Assembly (NCBI GenBank): GCA_947561395.2
Contig: OX387182.1
Coordinates: 7,984,595-8,048,594 of the forward strand
Origin: Buxus sempervirens
Taxonomy: Eukaryota; Streptophyta; Magnoliopsida; Buxales; Buxaceae
Direction: 5' to 3'
Length of the DNA stretch: 64,000 nt
Made by a program: the position numbers and the translations under genes. This document shows positions 45,962-62,655 of the stretch, piece by piece. The notes under the pieces were generated by a model. That model was not told the origin of the DNA, ran no database searches, and saw only the letters and a program-made list of their open reading frames with translations. Numbering within the stretch: position 1 is the first letter of the stretch; the number at the start of each line of letters is the position of its first letter.

Positions 45962-48053
45962 TGTAGACACCCCAAAATTGCACGATTTTTGATAAATCAT
46001 GAAGGAGAGAAATATTTTATTGGAATTTTCAGTTCTTTGCATTGGGTTTGAGATACTTAACCCATTTGAATCCAAAACGGAAAAGGAAAAGGCCCAAATT
46101 CAATCTTTTGTGCAAAGTCAAACTTTTTCCGGTTGAATTTTGTTGACTTTTGACCCCAGAAAATGAAATATTTTTTAAAGCCAGATTTCAAGATCATTTT
46201 TCCTGGTAATCAGGTTTTTAGCCATGTTATTGCATAAAAGAATTTTTTGAGATTTTAAATCTTGGCGAATACCTTGGTTTTAACATATTGAACCTTTTTT
46301 CCAGACCTGAAAAATCAGAATTTTGCCTAGAACTGGAAAGTTGACTTTTTATTCACTTGGAATTTGGGTCTGGAACTATTTTTAATGGATTCAAATGGGG
46401 GGTGTTTGCTTATTTACATGTAATATCTTAAGTAAATGGAGATTAAAAAATACGAGGACATTTACTTAAACGATATTACATGTAAATAAGTATTGCCTGT
46501 GTTAAAATTTGGAAAAAAGGCTTTTTTCCTTGTATCTGGCAACTCAGGCCGGATACAAGTACATTTCTTTGTATCCGGTGGAACATACCAGATACAAGCA
46601 GTGCTTAGTGTATCCGGTATTGTATACCGGATACCTTAAGGACCTTTTGTATCCGGCCTGATATACCGGATACACAAGTTTTGCTCAAAATTAGGGTTTT
46701 CCGAGAGTTTTTCACTTTTACCATCATATCCCTCATTAAATGAGGGGAAATCTCGGAAATAGCCTTAGGGTTAAGGTTGGTGGGCTATAGACATTAGGTT
46801 GTGTCTACCATTCTCACCAACCCTAACCCTAACCTTTGCCTATAAATATGAGGCTCCTCCTCAAGCAAATGGCAATTAACTCTTGTTTTGAATTCTCGCC
46901 AAGAAGAACTCCAAGAGAAGAAGAAAACCACTGCGGGATCGCATCCAGAACCCAGGTAAGCCTCAAACTTTTCTTTTATTTTCTGTCTTTACATTCCTAG
47001 ATCTAGATCTATTCTTCTACCTTTCTGTAGAATAAGGCCTTCTTTGTGTGTGAAAACCCTTCCCCGGCTCAAAGTATCTTGAGACTCCCCCTAGCCGTAA
47101 AACGTGGAGGCGGGATCTTGGAGAAACGAGACTGGGGATTGACCCTAGCATTAGAACCTATGTAGCATAAAGCCTTTTGATTGATTGGTAGCCGATTTAC
47201 TCAGAATTGCTCAATGGCACTTTTCTGGGTAAATCTGTGATCTTCGGGGCCTGTTCGGGAGATCACCCAAGGCACATCCGAAAGGATTTTTGTATGAGGC
47301 TAGTTTTTTTCGAAAGATGGCCATACAGACTTCAATCACACCAAATTTCGTGGATTTTTATAAAGTGGAGTTTTCTAGACAATGTTCCAAAGTTGCCCAC
47401 TTATCACTTTTTGATTATCCCCAACAGCAACTTTAAAGGAGCATAACTCCTAGGATTTTAATCGGAATGAAGTGAAATTTTGCATAAGACTTTTATTTAC
47501 TGTAATCTTTCAAATGGATTTAGTTTGGTCCAATTTAAAATTGTATTTGAATGATTTCAAGACAAATGGCATTACTTTTCACCGAATTTTCCAGATTTGA
47601 TTCAACTTGGTTTTTGAATAACTTGTGCTTTGATTTCCATCTTTTTGTGATATTCCAGAAATGATATTGACATAAGAGAGGCTCTAGAATCCATTTAGAT
47701 CTTCATATGAAAATATCATACATTGGTCCTTTTTCAAGGTTTTCTATGATTTTAGCAAGCTTTCTTATTTTTACATGAACATACACTTGGCTACCACTTC
47801 GTGTGGATGAATGGGGGTGCCTAACACCTTCCCCCATTCATAATCTAATCCCCTTACCCATCTCTGGATTTGATTTTCAAGTAGGGTTATTTTTATCCTA
47901 GAATTTGCTTTTTAACCCTTTTTGCTTATTTTTGAACTCTTTGGTGTCCATTCTCACCCCAAAATGATGAATGGTGGCGACTCTCCCATTTTTGCATTGA
48001 GCCCGTGTGTTGACGGAGGGATGATCATTCCGGTGATTTTTCCATGTCTCACA
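45962..48053 (+). repeat. 3' LTR of the Tat-lineage element
   Basis: 2092 bp, TGTAGACACCCC...CCATGTCTCACA. Same order of parts as the 5' LTR (inverted repeat, GTATCCGG array 46528-46675, TATA box, leader). Followed by target duplication AGTAC (48054-48058). Confidence 0.93.
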
Positions 48054-48058
48054 AGTAC

Positions 48059-49081
<1,023 letters not shown>

Positions 49082-49084
49082 TAA

Positions 49085-49260
49085 CTTGTTTCCAAAAGTC
49101 ACTTTATAGCAGCATATTTCAAAGTGTTATTATAAGTTGTCGCTATAACATAATGCAACACCACTTGAAACAGCATTTTATCAAAATGCCGTTATATGTT
49201 ATAATGGCATTTTTCTATATTATAAGGGCACTTTTGAAGTGCTGTAATAAAAGTACTTTT
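49085..49260. repeat. Right subterminal repeat zone of the CACTA element
   Basis: GCTATAACATAATG, AAAATGCCGTTATATG, ATAATGGCATTTTT and TATAAGGGCACTTTT units resemble those at the left end (26740-27000). Confidence 0.8.
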
Positions 49261-52200
49261 TTTGTAGTGCTTCCTATTGTACTTGTGTGCCTGGCAAGAA
49301 CCTGTCTTTGCGCTGGTGACACCCTTGCTTCCGATGAGTCTCTCTCTTCCGACCAGACCTTGACATCTTAGGGTAATGTTTTTGAACTGGGTTTCTTCTC
49401 AACAAATGGCTCCATCAACATCTACCTAGGCATCTGGTACAAAAACATATGGGAAAAAGTTGTCGTTTGGTTAGCCAACAGAGATAAACTTCTCTTTGAC
49501 GCTTCTTCTCCTCGCCTAATCCTCTCAGAAGAAGGTAACTTACGCCTCATGGTGTCAAAAATCCAAGTTTAGTCAACAAATCTAACCTCTAAGCCCGGGA
49601 ATTCTATAGTGGTTGTTTTTCTTGATGATGGAAATCTTGTTTTGAGAGATGGGTCATATGGTTTCCTTTGGGACAGTTTTGATTACCCAAGTAGAGTATT
49701 AGTTCCAGGAGCAAAACTTGGGTTTAACAAACTCACTAAAGCATCCCAAGTCATTACGACATGGAAAACTTACGAAGATCCAAGAGAAGTGATGTTCTCT
49801 CTTGGGATAGACCCAAATGGATCCCAACTCTATTTAGAGTAGAACAAGTTTCGAAGGTACTGGACTAGTGGACCATGGAATGGCCACTTTTTCAGCCAAC
49901 TTCCTGAAATGAATGACAAGAAAATAAAGGAAATCTTCAACTTCAGCTTCGTCTCCAATGAGAATGAAACCTTCTTCACATTTTCTATTCATGATACTTC
50001 CATACTATCTATACTTGCGATTGATGTGAGCGGGGAGTTAAAGCTATATACCTGGTTAAAAGGTGTTTCCCAAGAGCATGTGTCTCCACCCACGAACAAG
50101 TGTGAGATTTAAGGTGTATGTGGAGCTTTCGGTAGCTGCCTCCGTCAAGACACAATCTCTTGTGCATGTTTGGATGGCTTTGAACCACGCTTTCAGCCAA
50201 ATCAGGGTCCGCATGATTGGTTCAAAGGGTGTGCAAGAAGAACCCCTCTGCAATGTGAGAACAAAACTTCCGACATAGGCCAAGAGGATGATTTCTCACT
50301 GCAATCAAATATAAGATTACCTGGAAATGCAAAACCATTGACAGTTGGTGGTGATCAACAATGCAAATTAGCTTGCTTGAACAACTGTTCTTGCACTGTT
50401 TACACTTATGCTAATGGTCAGTGTTCTTGCACTGTATGGAGAGCTTTTTAATCTGCAGTAATTAAATGACAGTTAGGGAAGTGATCTTTATGTCAAACTA
50501 GCTGCTTCAACGCTTCCAAGGCCGAAGGCTAAAGCTAAGAAGCCACTACGGTTGATTATAGTATTGCCAACTGTTCTAGCAGTGCTTATTTTCTGTTTCT
50601 TCTTGTGCTATCTGCGAAAAAGAAGGCTCAAACAAACAGGTAAGGATCAAAGTCATAGTGTCTAAATCAATTTCTGCATCTTCAATACCTGAGTCTTCTT
50701 ATGTATATGAAGCAAGGGAAAGCGAAACAAGCCAAGACCTGTTATTGTTGGATTTGTGTACAAGCAACAAAGCAAATGATTGCAATTACAGTGACATAAG
50801 TAGGCTCCAGAAAGGACAAAACCAGGGTGGCAAGTTGCCCTTATGTAGTTTCTCAAGTGTCTCGATAGCTATTGATAACTTCTCTGCTGCAAATAAGCTT
50901 GGAGTGGGTGGTTTTGGGCCTGTTTACAAGGTAACATTAAAAAACTTCTTTAACACTTCCTGTACAAATTAAATATGGATGTCACATTTAGTTCTCATGC
51001 ATGAAAATTGTCAAAAACAAACTTAAAAGAGTTCACTTATAGGGTACATTAAAAGATGGACATGAAGTAGTAGTGAAAAGAGCTCAAGATAATCTCGACA
51101 AGGATTGATTGAGTTTAGAAATGAGATGTTACTAATTACACAATTGCAGCATAGGAACCTTGTTGGACTTCTAGGATGCCACGTGGAAAGAGACGAAAAG
51201 ATACTGATCTATGAGTACATGCCCAACAAAAGCCTGGATTCTATACTCTTTGGTCTATAGTTATTCATGCTATAAACTATTTCCCTTTTTTATTCTTGGA
51301 AACTAATAGAATTGATTTTATGATCAAGCGTTTGAAGCTTCTTGCTTATATATATCCAGTGCTGAAAAATGTGATAGATCCAACTCGGCAACGACTATTA
51401 GATTGGGAAAGCCGGATTCATATTATTTCAGGGATTGCTCAAGGTTTTATTTATCTCCATGAATATTCCAGATTAAGAATCATTCACAGAGATTTAAAAG
51501 CTAGTAACATCCTCTTGGATGGTGACATGAACCCCAAAATATCGGATTTTGATATGGCAAGAATTTTTGGAGGCAATAATTCTCAAGAAAACACAAACAA
51601 GATTGTGGGAACATAGTAAGTAGAGATTACATTCTTAGAGCACACACTCACATTCCAAAAAAGTGAGGTGCTTATGTCCCACAATGGAAATATCCATTGT
51701 AGCTATTGACATTTTTTTTTTGCTGAAATGTAGTAGTTATATGTCCCCTGAGTATGCCATGAATGGCCTTTTCTCAATCAAATCTGATGTCTTTAGCTTT
51801 GGAGTGTTGATGCTTGAGATTTTGAGCGGCAAGAAGAACTTCGGATTCTGTCATCCTGGCTCTCTTAATCTTCTAGAATATGTAAGGGATTGGAATGAAA
51901 CTAATCATATTCTTAATTCTAAACTAATCCTTTATGAAATTTCATTTTACCATCTTTTTCCCTTGTTTTGACTTTGTATTGCCTTAGGCATGGGAGCTGT
52001 GGAAGATTGGTAGGGGATTTGATTTTTAAAGATCCCTCGTTGTCTGATCCATCTTTGACACCTATGACACTGAGATACATTCAAGTGTCGCTTTTATGTG
52101 TGCAAGAAAGTCCAAATGATCAACCTACCATGTTTGAAGTTTTCTCAATGTTCAGTAATGAATTTGCAACTATACCTTTACCTAGGGAGCCTGGTTTTTC

Positions 52201-52293
52201 AATTACAAGAAGAGATTCAAATCCAAATTTGCAAAGAAGTGTCCCAAGTAATTTTTCTGTGAATATTATAATAGTTTCCATGGAAGCCCGTTA

Positions 52294-53165
52294 ACATTAT
52301 CCCTTTTCCATTACTTTTTTGTTACCCTAAAAAATCCTGTTAACATTCTTGTATGTATCTTTTATTTTCATGTATAATTTTTCTAATTCAACTTGTAATC
52401 TTCACTCCATTTTAGGCTATGATCTTTTATCTATGTTTGTAGTTTGTCTTTTTCCATAAAATTAAGCTACTCCCATTATCAGTAGTTTAAAATCCAAACC
52501 TAATTAAACCAAATGATCTAGCATGTTGATGCAACCACAATTAAACCAATGCCCCCTGCATCTCAACTGAGATTCAAGTCAACATACATAAATGGTCTAT
52601 TAAACCATCTTCCTGCCTAACATGTCACATTCTTATCCTAATGTTTCTTACAGATGGTTCAGCTAGTGTTTCTCTTGCAAGCTAACTCATCACTCATGTA
52701 GACTTGACCTTGACATTTTCAATTGGACGAACATAGAAACTATCAGTTATTTCAAATATTTGACCTAAAGGAACTAGCTTTTCCTTATCAGAGACATTCA
52801 GGATTTGTCTAAAGAGATGAGGTATGTTAATTTTAGTTGATTACATCCACAAGTTCTAATGAAGAAGGATTAGAAGGCCATTGGAATTATGATTCCAATG
52901 CAAAATTTCAATAAACACTTAATGCTACTTGATTTCTAAGAATCAAAAACATTGAACACCCCAGAAAATTTTCCCTCTTATCATTTTCTTCAATTTAATT
53001 ATGCCTTCTGAAGAACAATTTCATTTTTGTAGTGAGACAATCTTTCTACGTGAATAGATTCCTTGATTGATCAGATTTCTTTTGCATCCCGTTATGTAAA
53101 CAACTGGACATCTTACTTCATATTGTTGAAAGATAATCAATAAGGTAATCTTTAACTAAGGCAAG
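52294..53165. other. Intergenic sequence 3' of kinase copy 1
   Basis: AT-rich, only short random frames, no repeat recognised. Probably includes the 3' UTR of copy 1. Confidence 0.5.
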
Positions 53166-53345
53166 TAGGGTTGCTTAACGGATGGGCTTGGCAAGGCACG
53201 GGCATGTTTAGTTTGTGCCTAGTGGGCCACGGGCCGGGCATGGCATGACCTACCTGGGAGATGAGCCGTGCTGTGCTTGGCCCGTAACCCACTACCCTAG
53301 GCATGGCCTAGCGCGTGGCACGGCTAAGGTTAGGTCAAGCCATGG
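53166..53345 (+). mobile_element. hAT-like terminal fragment
   Basis: Starts TAGGGTTGCTTAACGGATGGGC, resembling the outer hAT terminus at 4301 (TAGGGATGCTTATTGG), and continues with about 170 bp of GGGC/GCCC-rich subterminal sequence (CACGGGC, GGGCCACGGGCCGGGC). No opposite end is found nearby. Probably one end of a decayed non-autonomous element. Confidence 0.55.
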
Positions 53346-54440
53346 CATGTGGGATAGCAAGCCGCCCACAAACCGCATAATAAATGTATTAAAAAATTCA
53401 GAAAAAGAGAAAAAAAGGAAAAAAATAAAAAAATACAGAAAATTCTAAAAATATATATTTATTGAAAATAACTAATAATGATGCGGACTTTGCTTGTTAT
53501 CATGCCCAATAATCCTATTCTTCTATATAAACTCACTCTTTGCAAGAGAGGATTAATATTATGCCTGTTTATTAGAAAGTGATTGTCATCATGTTGTTTA
53601 CGTCCTCTCTGTCTTTAAAATATATAAAAAAAAAATTCATACATTAATGTATGATGGAGACACACCTTAAGGGCTTAAGTAGTTTAACACAATTATTGTG
53701 TAACATGTTCTTGTTGTGAAATGAGATCATTAAGACTAATCCCAACCTAACCACCATGAGCAAAAATTCAGGAGATAGGTTAAAATAAATTAAAGAATTG
53801 ATAAAATAAAATAAAAATGAAGGAAATGTTAGTACTCAACTACAATGTGGGAACTGTTAGCAGTTGACAAGTGCATGCATCTGCTCGTAAAATGTATCGT
53901 ATTAACCAAATTAAGGAGACGTGAGCTTAATAAGTGTTAATATATTTCTGCAAAGTCGTCATCATCTCATTCATGTTCGTTCAGGGGCCATATCAACTGG
54001 AGCCTAGGCTAAAATATCTTCTGGTCCAATGGTGGGCAAGGTGTACATGTCAGCATCATTCACACGTGTACATTCCCCTTACCGTTGGACTAGCAGATGT
54101 TTCAGCAAGAGGCTCTAGTTGGTTTCAAATCGTTCATGAATGTGGCCTAGATGATTTTGGTAGATTGGAAAAATATCTTTTTGAGATGTTTATTTTCTGG
54201 TGACTTCTTTTGAATTTTGAGATGTTTATTTTCTGGTGACTTCTTTTGAATTTCCGATGGGGTGGGACTGTGGAAGCGGAAAAGCCCACATAAGAATTTT
54301 TTTTTTTGGTGAAAAAAAAAGGGCCCCACATAAGATAATATCGACTAGACGTGTTAGAAACGTTGAGGATTTACATTTTAATTTTGATTATAAAAAAAAA
54401 AAAAAGTGAAGCAGGTAAGGTACAAAGAAAGTATGGTTCT
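53346..54440. other. Intergenic sequence with a short tandem duplication
   Basis: AT-rich sequence without a gene. A 36-bp unit starting TTGAGATGTTTATTTTCTGG is duplicated exactly in tandem at 54181-54216 and 54217-54252. Confidence 0.7.
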
Positions 54441-54449
54441 ACGGAAGGC

Positions 54450-55003
54450 TTAGGATCCTCTCTGAAGCGGATCCTCTATGAAGCAGAGGATCGTCTGTGA
54501 AGTGCAATCCAATGGTCCAAACGTTGGATCAAGTTAAATGAAGGATATCAAACATGGGGGTACCTCAGGCAAACAATGGAGTACCTCTATCGAATACCGT
54601 GATACCTCAGGCAAACATGGGGGTACTCGATCATGTTCATGAAGATACCTTCGGTCTGATATTGGAGTACCTCTGTCAAATACGGGGTACCTCAGATACC
54701 CCCACTATAACCCGAAGTTACCTCCCTAAATCGTGGTTGATACTTTCCAAAATAAGTTTAAAGTACCCCACTGTAAGCCCAAGGTGCCCTTATATAAGTC
54801 TAATGTACTCTCATATAAGCCAAAGGTACCCCCATGGTAAGCCATATGCAATTACCAAAAATAGTCTAAGGTACCCCTTCTAAGCCTAAGGTACCCAATA
54901 TAAGCCGAAGGTATCTCCCCACAAGCCGAAGGTACCTCCCTACAGAAGATCGGACCAAATTAATTTGATCCGTTGAATTGCGCTTCACAGAGGATCCGTA
55001 AAA
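54450..55003. mobile_element. MITE-like element with internal GGTACC short repeats
   Basis: The left end has CGGATCCTCTATGAAGC...TGAAGTGCAATCCAA and GGTCC, the right end, read on the minus strand, CGGATCCTCTGTGAAGCGCAATTCAA and GGTCC: a terminal inverted repeat of about 40 bp with some duplication on the left. Between them lies a tandem array of AAGGTACC/GGGGTACCTC-like units (54555-54945). No coding capacity. Exact ends and superfamily are uncertain. Confidence 0.65.
54555..54945. repeat. Minisatellite of GGTACC-centred units
   Basis: About 16 diverged units of 20-30 bp, the left half as GGGGTACCTC(A/T)G with CAAA(C/T)A, the right half as AAGGTACC(C/T)CC with (A/T)TAAGCC. GGTACC is self-complementary, so units of opposite sense may be mixed. 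Confidence 0.75.
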
Positions 55004-55014
55004 AGTCGGACGGG

Positions 55015-55140
55015 AGCAGCTTTGTAATCACGACGCAGTCAGCGGTGTGTTCTACTGGCTTTTTTTGCTGAAATTTTTGGATACAAATTAGATTTCCAAA
55101 TTAAATATTGAATTTTCCTCCTACAATTTGGTGCGACAAT
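55015..55140 (+). other. Orphan copy of the receptor kinase upstream region
   Basis: AGCTTTGTAATCACGACG, CAGTCAGCGGTGTGTT and TAAATATTGAATTTTCC match 26525-26640 and 55940-56050, but no kinase coding sequence follows. A leftover of tandem duplication. Confidence 0.75.
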
Positions 55141-55924
55141 CTTGGAGCCTTAACTCTCGCATGTAATACGGTATTTTACATTAGAACTAAACAAATTGAA
55201 GTAGACTTTCATTTTATTTGAGAAAAGATTCTTAATAAGGATGTTAAACTCCAGTTCATCTCTATGGTTGACCAATTAGCTTATTCTTTCACGAAAGGAT
55301 TATCTTCCTCCCCGTTTTTCATCAACCGAGGAAATATGTCTGAAAGAGAGGAATTTGAAGTGGGGAGTTATGTGGGATCTTAATCTGAATGTTTTTTCTG
55401 GTGCCGATTCTTCTTGTGATAAACCAATACTATGATGAACAAGATTCCGGGAGGTTTCTGACAACAAATCGTCGATTGTGGCAATTCGAATTCATCCTTC
55501 TTCAAGCTCTGCGTAATGGTGGAGGTGAGGACTCTTGCTCAACTCAGACAACGAGTGTCGATGTCTTCGTCTTCAGCTGGAGATGGACTGAGAAACATTG
55601 ATGCTGGGGTTCGATATCTTGGAAAAGGGAGGAGATGGAGTGAGAAACACACACTGTTGAGGACGATCGAAGACGGCAATGACAGGGAAAAGAACGTCGA
55701 AAATAACTAATTTTTCTTTGATTTTATAGGCTTTCAAAGGATTCAAAATTCCGCCTATAATTAAGATGAGATGTAACGTATGAGGTTGATAATAATTCCA
55801 GAACTTGCCCGGCAAGCCAGCGAGTCTGCAAACGCGTCTTTTAGCGGTTGGTGGCACTGACCCAACAGATGTAAGAAGTCACTCTGTAGATGACAAAATG
55901 GTGCAAATTAAAGTCGTAGATGAA
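55141..55924. other. Spacer between orphan and intact kinase upstream copies
   Basis: About 780 bp with two overlapping open stretches (55389-55601 and 55516-55710) that have no recognisable domain. GATGGACTGAGAAACA and GATGGAGTGAGAAACA (about 55583 and 55635) form a short direct repeat. Nothing supports a gene. Confidence 0.4.
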
Positions 55925-56096
55925 ATGGAGAGTCCTACACGAGCAACTTTGTAATCACCACGTAGTCAGCGCTGTGTTCCACTGACCTTTTTGGCTGAAA
56001 TCTTTTGATACAAATCTGTTTTCCAAACTAAATATTGAAATTGGCCACTACATGTTCTCTGAAATATCTCTGTGAGTGCTCACAAGGTTTGCAGCA
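55925..56096 (+). promoter_or_regulatory. Upstream region of receptor kinase copy 2
   Basis: Conserved with 26500-26674; ends just before the ATG. No TATA box is evident in the conserved part. Confidence 0.6.
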
Positions 56097-59132
<3,036 letters not shown>

Positions 59133-60090
59133 TGTTATCTCCTTCGTTTTATTGGGTGGCATGTGCTCTTGGCGTGGCAGGGTAGAAGGAAGACATAAAT
59201 ACTTTGTTAGTTATTGACAAGTTATTTAGTTATATTTATATATTGACCAGAAGACATGCACAAAAATCCGTTCTAGAAAGGCATACACACGCGCATACTT
59301 GTATATATTTATTATAGAGCATTTAAAACGTAAGGGGGAAAAGAATAAAATAATTTTGGTTGAAATAATTAAATTGCATAAATACTTATTGTTTCTATCT
59401 CCTAATAATTGTTTAGAGAAGTTCTAAACGAATTGTCTAAATCATATCAAGGTCAACTTCTAGCTTAGCTTATTATTATTATCATTATCATTTTTATATA
59501 TAGTGTTTAATGTGAAAACATTCTCCAAAAAGTTTGAGATTTGAATTTTAGTAATTTGATATTGAGCATTTTCTTATAAAATATCTTGAAGGCATGGGTA
59601 GGTGGTGGAATAGTAGGTTGCCTATATGAATGGTTAGCAAGCAACAAGAGTCCAATTAATTATAAGGAATTATTTAATCTTCATCATTTTTTAGCTAGAA
59701 AGGTCTTTAAAAGCACATTTGGATTATTGAAGAAGGATTGAACTATATTATAGACTGCATCTTTTTTCAGTACGAAAGCACAAGTTAGGGTTGTAAATGC
59801 TTCTTGTGTATTACAAAAATCTTTAAAGAGAATAACAACCTGATGATTTCTCTTAATTTTTTTTTTCTGCATAAAGTGATTGAAGAACTAGATGTTGAAG
59901 AATCTGAACCAATCCTTTAGCAATGGAGAGCTTGATGTAATTAAGAGTGTTTAGGTTACTAATGGATAGGCACTATTTTGTGATAATTTAACCTGAGATA
60001 TATAGATATATATTATATTATCTTATAAAAGAACCAAAGCACCTTATATTTGTGTTTTTTCCTTCTTTTTGTTCCTGTGTGGTTTGGCTA
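59133..60090. other. Intergenic sequence 3' of kinase copy 2
   Basis: AT-rich, no gene or repeat recognised. GAAGACAT-rich start may be 3' UTR of copy 2. Confidence 0.5.
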
Positions 60091-60094
60091 TTTA

Positions 60095-60480
60095 GGGAAA
60101 TTAACTTTTAGTGATACCTTTTGTAAGTATTTAAAATTCAGTCAAAGTTAACAAAATTTTTTATTTGGTAGTTTATTTTTAGGAAAAGAGTAACTTTTAG
60201 TGGTACTTTTAAAGCAGCTCAAATCTTTGCTTATTCGTTTGTCCTTTAGCTAATTTTGTATGGTAGTTTATCTTCGAAAAAATTAACTTGTAGTGAGACA
60301 TTTTGTAAATATTTAAAATTCCATCGAAGTAAACAAAACTTTCCTTCTATCGTTTGTGCTTTGGTGTTTGGTAGTTTATCTTTGGGAAATGTAAGTTTTA
60401 GTGATACTTTTAGTAAATATTTGAAATTCAGTTGATATTGTTCATCAAAATAATTAACTTTTAATGGCATTTTAATGTAC
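60095..60480. repeat. Diverged tandem repeats of about 110-140 bp
   Basis: About four units containing TGGTAGTTTAT(C/T)TT, TTAACTTTTAGTG(A/G)TACTTTT and GTAAATATTTAAAATTC, at about 60100, 60170, 60260 and 60370. Old, with many substitutions. Not assigned to a family. Confidence 0.65.
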
Positions 60481-60820
60481 AAATTGTACCAGAATGTGCT
60501 AAAATTTGCCTTTCTTTGAATCACCAAAAGTCATTTTTTTATTTAGCAACTAAAAAATAAAAGAAACTTTGTTATTGCTGAAACTAAAAAAAAAAGAGGA
60601 AATTTTGGGATTGCTGAATAAAAAAAAACAAAAAGCAAAGTGCTAAAATGCCCATAATTTTATATCTTTAATATTTTATTGAGACACTTTTTTTTATCCA
60701 GTAGATTTATCATCATGGCTAGCATACTGATAATACCGCCTATAAACTATTTATGTTGAATTGTTATTGAATTTTTTTATTTTTTGTTTAATCTATCACC
60801 ACTTTTGCCTTGAGTGATTA

Positions 60821-61250
60821 CCCTACAAAAATTCAATGATTTAGTGGCGGTTTATTACTGGCGGCTGATAAAAACCGCTAGTAAAAGCATAAGTTCCGAT
60901 GCTTCATACCCGACCGCCCTTAAATCAGGATATGCTTCCAATTTAGAGGCGCATTTCATTTATAAGCGCCGTAATAATGGCTTATCTACAGCATCCTTTC
61001 TTCTGAGCGCCGCAGTGCTTTTATTTTCCCGACCTCTTGAAAGGTATAATCTCCCTGTCCTCCTGCGCGAGAGACGTTTTGAGGGTTCTATCTGCTGTGC
61101 GAACGAAAAAGCCTCTGTTGTGAAAGAGAATGCTTCCCTCCCGCGAATGGAGTTTGACTGTTGTCTCTCCGTTTGCCTGATTTCTCCTCTTGCGTGAGAG
61201 ACATTTGAAGACTCTCCCGCATGAGCAACGAATCTTCGGATTACAATTTT
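60821..61250 (+). mobile_element. Second CACTA-like left end
   Basis: CCCTACAAAAATTCAATGAT is one base off a CACTA terminus, and is followed by inverted subterminal units typical of plant CACTA elements: GTGGCGGTTTATTACTGG, GCGGCTGATAAAAACCGC, GAGGCGC...GCGCCGTAATAATGG. After about 61000 a GC-richer, CT-rich stretch resembles a 5' UTR. No right end in the window. Confidence 0.55.
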
Positions 61251-62597
61251 TTGCTATCGATCTAAACGACCTGAAGTTTTGTCTGATTTCATTTTTTCTA
61301 TTCGATCAAGATGTTAGGGTTACTTTATATTTTTTATTTTTCCTTTTTTTGATTGAAGAGTTGGCTTGATAATTATAGTGTATCTCCAAATAAAAGAAAT
61401 GTATCATTACTTTATTTCGCTTTTATCCAGATCCATATCTAGATCTAGTTTTTGATCACATAAATTTATTAAAAATATAGCAAAGAGTCCTAATTGTTGT
61501 GGTTTTTTCCTTTTTTCTCCTATCTAAATCATAATGACCTCTATCTAAATCCTACTGATCAGACCTCCAAAGGAATGGTTAGAACAACATAAATTGCAAA
61601 TGCTGAGAAGAACACGGCATTTCTTAACATGATAATCCATTAATTTTTCAATGAGAACAATTTAAGTTACATTGAGTTGGGTATGATTAAGCTGTACGTA
61701 TCAATAACATGTTTAAGATCTCTATCCTGCAACCAAGTGGATGCCTGATGGATTGGTTAGAGTCTTGGATTTATCCTGCTACATTGAAGTTATGGAGTAA
61801 ATAAAGTAATAATAGAAGCTGAACATTGTTATAGGAGATAGGTATTAAAATGTGTTTTGATTGACTTGAGAGGCTAGTATGGGCACCTAATAATTCAGAA
61901 ATAGTTGTATTTAGAAATATTGTTTGGTGCTTTGGAGCTGTCTGTGTTGGATTCATTGAGATTTTGATCTTCTCTAAAATTTTGTTTGTTTAGCTTAATT
62001 CTCTTAATATTAGTTTGTTGATTTCTTTTACTCCAAATATTTCTTCCCAAATTTATGAGCTCATTCTGTCATGATGGGTTTAAATTTTTGATTGCTGCAT
62101 GTGACTCCTTGAGTTTTCTGTACACCTCTTTCACATTTGTGCGGACATTACCATAAAATTAATAAAATGAAATGTAAAGCATCCATGTTGGAATCTCTGG
62201 TTTGATAGCCATGATCAATTTCTGGGTTTGCATTAAACTAGCTGGTCCTTTCTTTGTGTGTGAGTATACTTAAGCGTTATTCAGGTACCAACTAGTGTAA
62301 TTACTGCTGTGGGATTTCTGGCCTCGTTTGATCCTTTGCTTGTAATTTCAACTGCAAAAAGTTGATGCTTTTAGAACTTCAAAATCTTCGAGCTCTGCAT
62401 TCATTTAAAAACCTATCTAGATATCTTCCTTTATAAGTTTTTGACACTTAAAAAACATACCAGCCCTCATTAATCACTATCACTAGTAAGATTTCCGTCT
62501 TAGTTCTCTGCTTCTATTTCTTCTATTATGTTCTGTTTTTATTTTCCCTCAGAATTTTTGTCTTGTGGGACTATCATGTGTATGTATATATGCATTT
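61251..62597. other. AT/T-rich non-coding sequence, possibly CACTA interior
   Basis: Intron-like T-rich sequence without significant frames. If the end at 60821 is real, this is its interior. Confidence 0.4.
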
Positions 62598-62632
62598 TGA
62601 AAAAACACAGTTTAGACTCTAAATCACCTAGA

Positions 62633-62655
62633 GGGGGGGGGGGGGGGGGGGGGGG
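62633..62655 (+). repeat. Run of 23 G
   Basis: Homopolymer within the LTR end block GAGGGG...GTGAATAGG. Expanded from the usual 6-8 G of this motif, or an assembly artefact. Confidence 0.9.

Larger units (their letters stand above)
30185..48058 (+). mobile_element. Tat-lineage Ty3/Gypsy element with both LTRs and target duplication AGTAC
   Basis: Fossil. The element proper is 30190-48053 (17.9 kb; about 15.4 kb without a nested solo LTR). It starts TGTAGACACCCC and ends CATGTCTCACA; AGTAC flanks both ends (30185-30189, 48054-48058). Parts: 5' LTR 30190 to about 32752, leader with 76-bp repeats, gag, protease with a G-patch-like region, RT, RNase H, a second archaeal-type RNase H, integrase, post-pol region with an antisense reading frame, 3' LTR 45962-48053. 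The extra RNase H and the antisense ORF place it in the Tat lineage (Tat/Retand/Ogre relatives). It is broken, with roughly eight breaks in the coding part, and its LTRs differ in length. In their shared part the LTRs differ by about 1-2% by eye, so the insertion is fairly young. Confidence 0.95.

Noticed and set aside
55389-55710. Possible small gene between the kinase upstream copies
   Set aside because: Frames overlap, lack domains and have no copy elsewhere in the window; openness is within chance.
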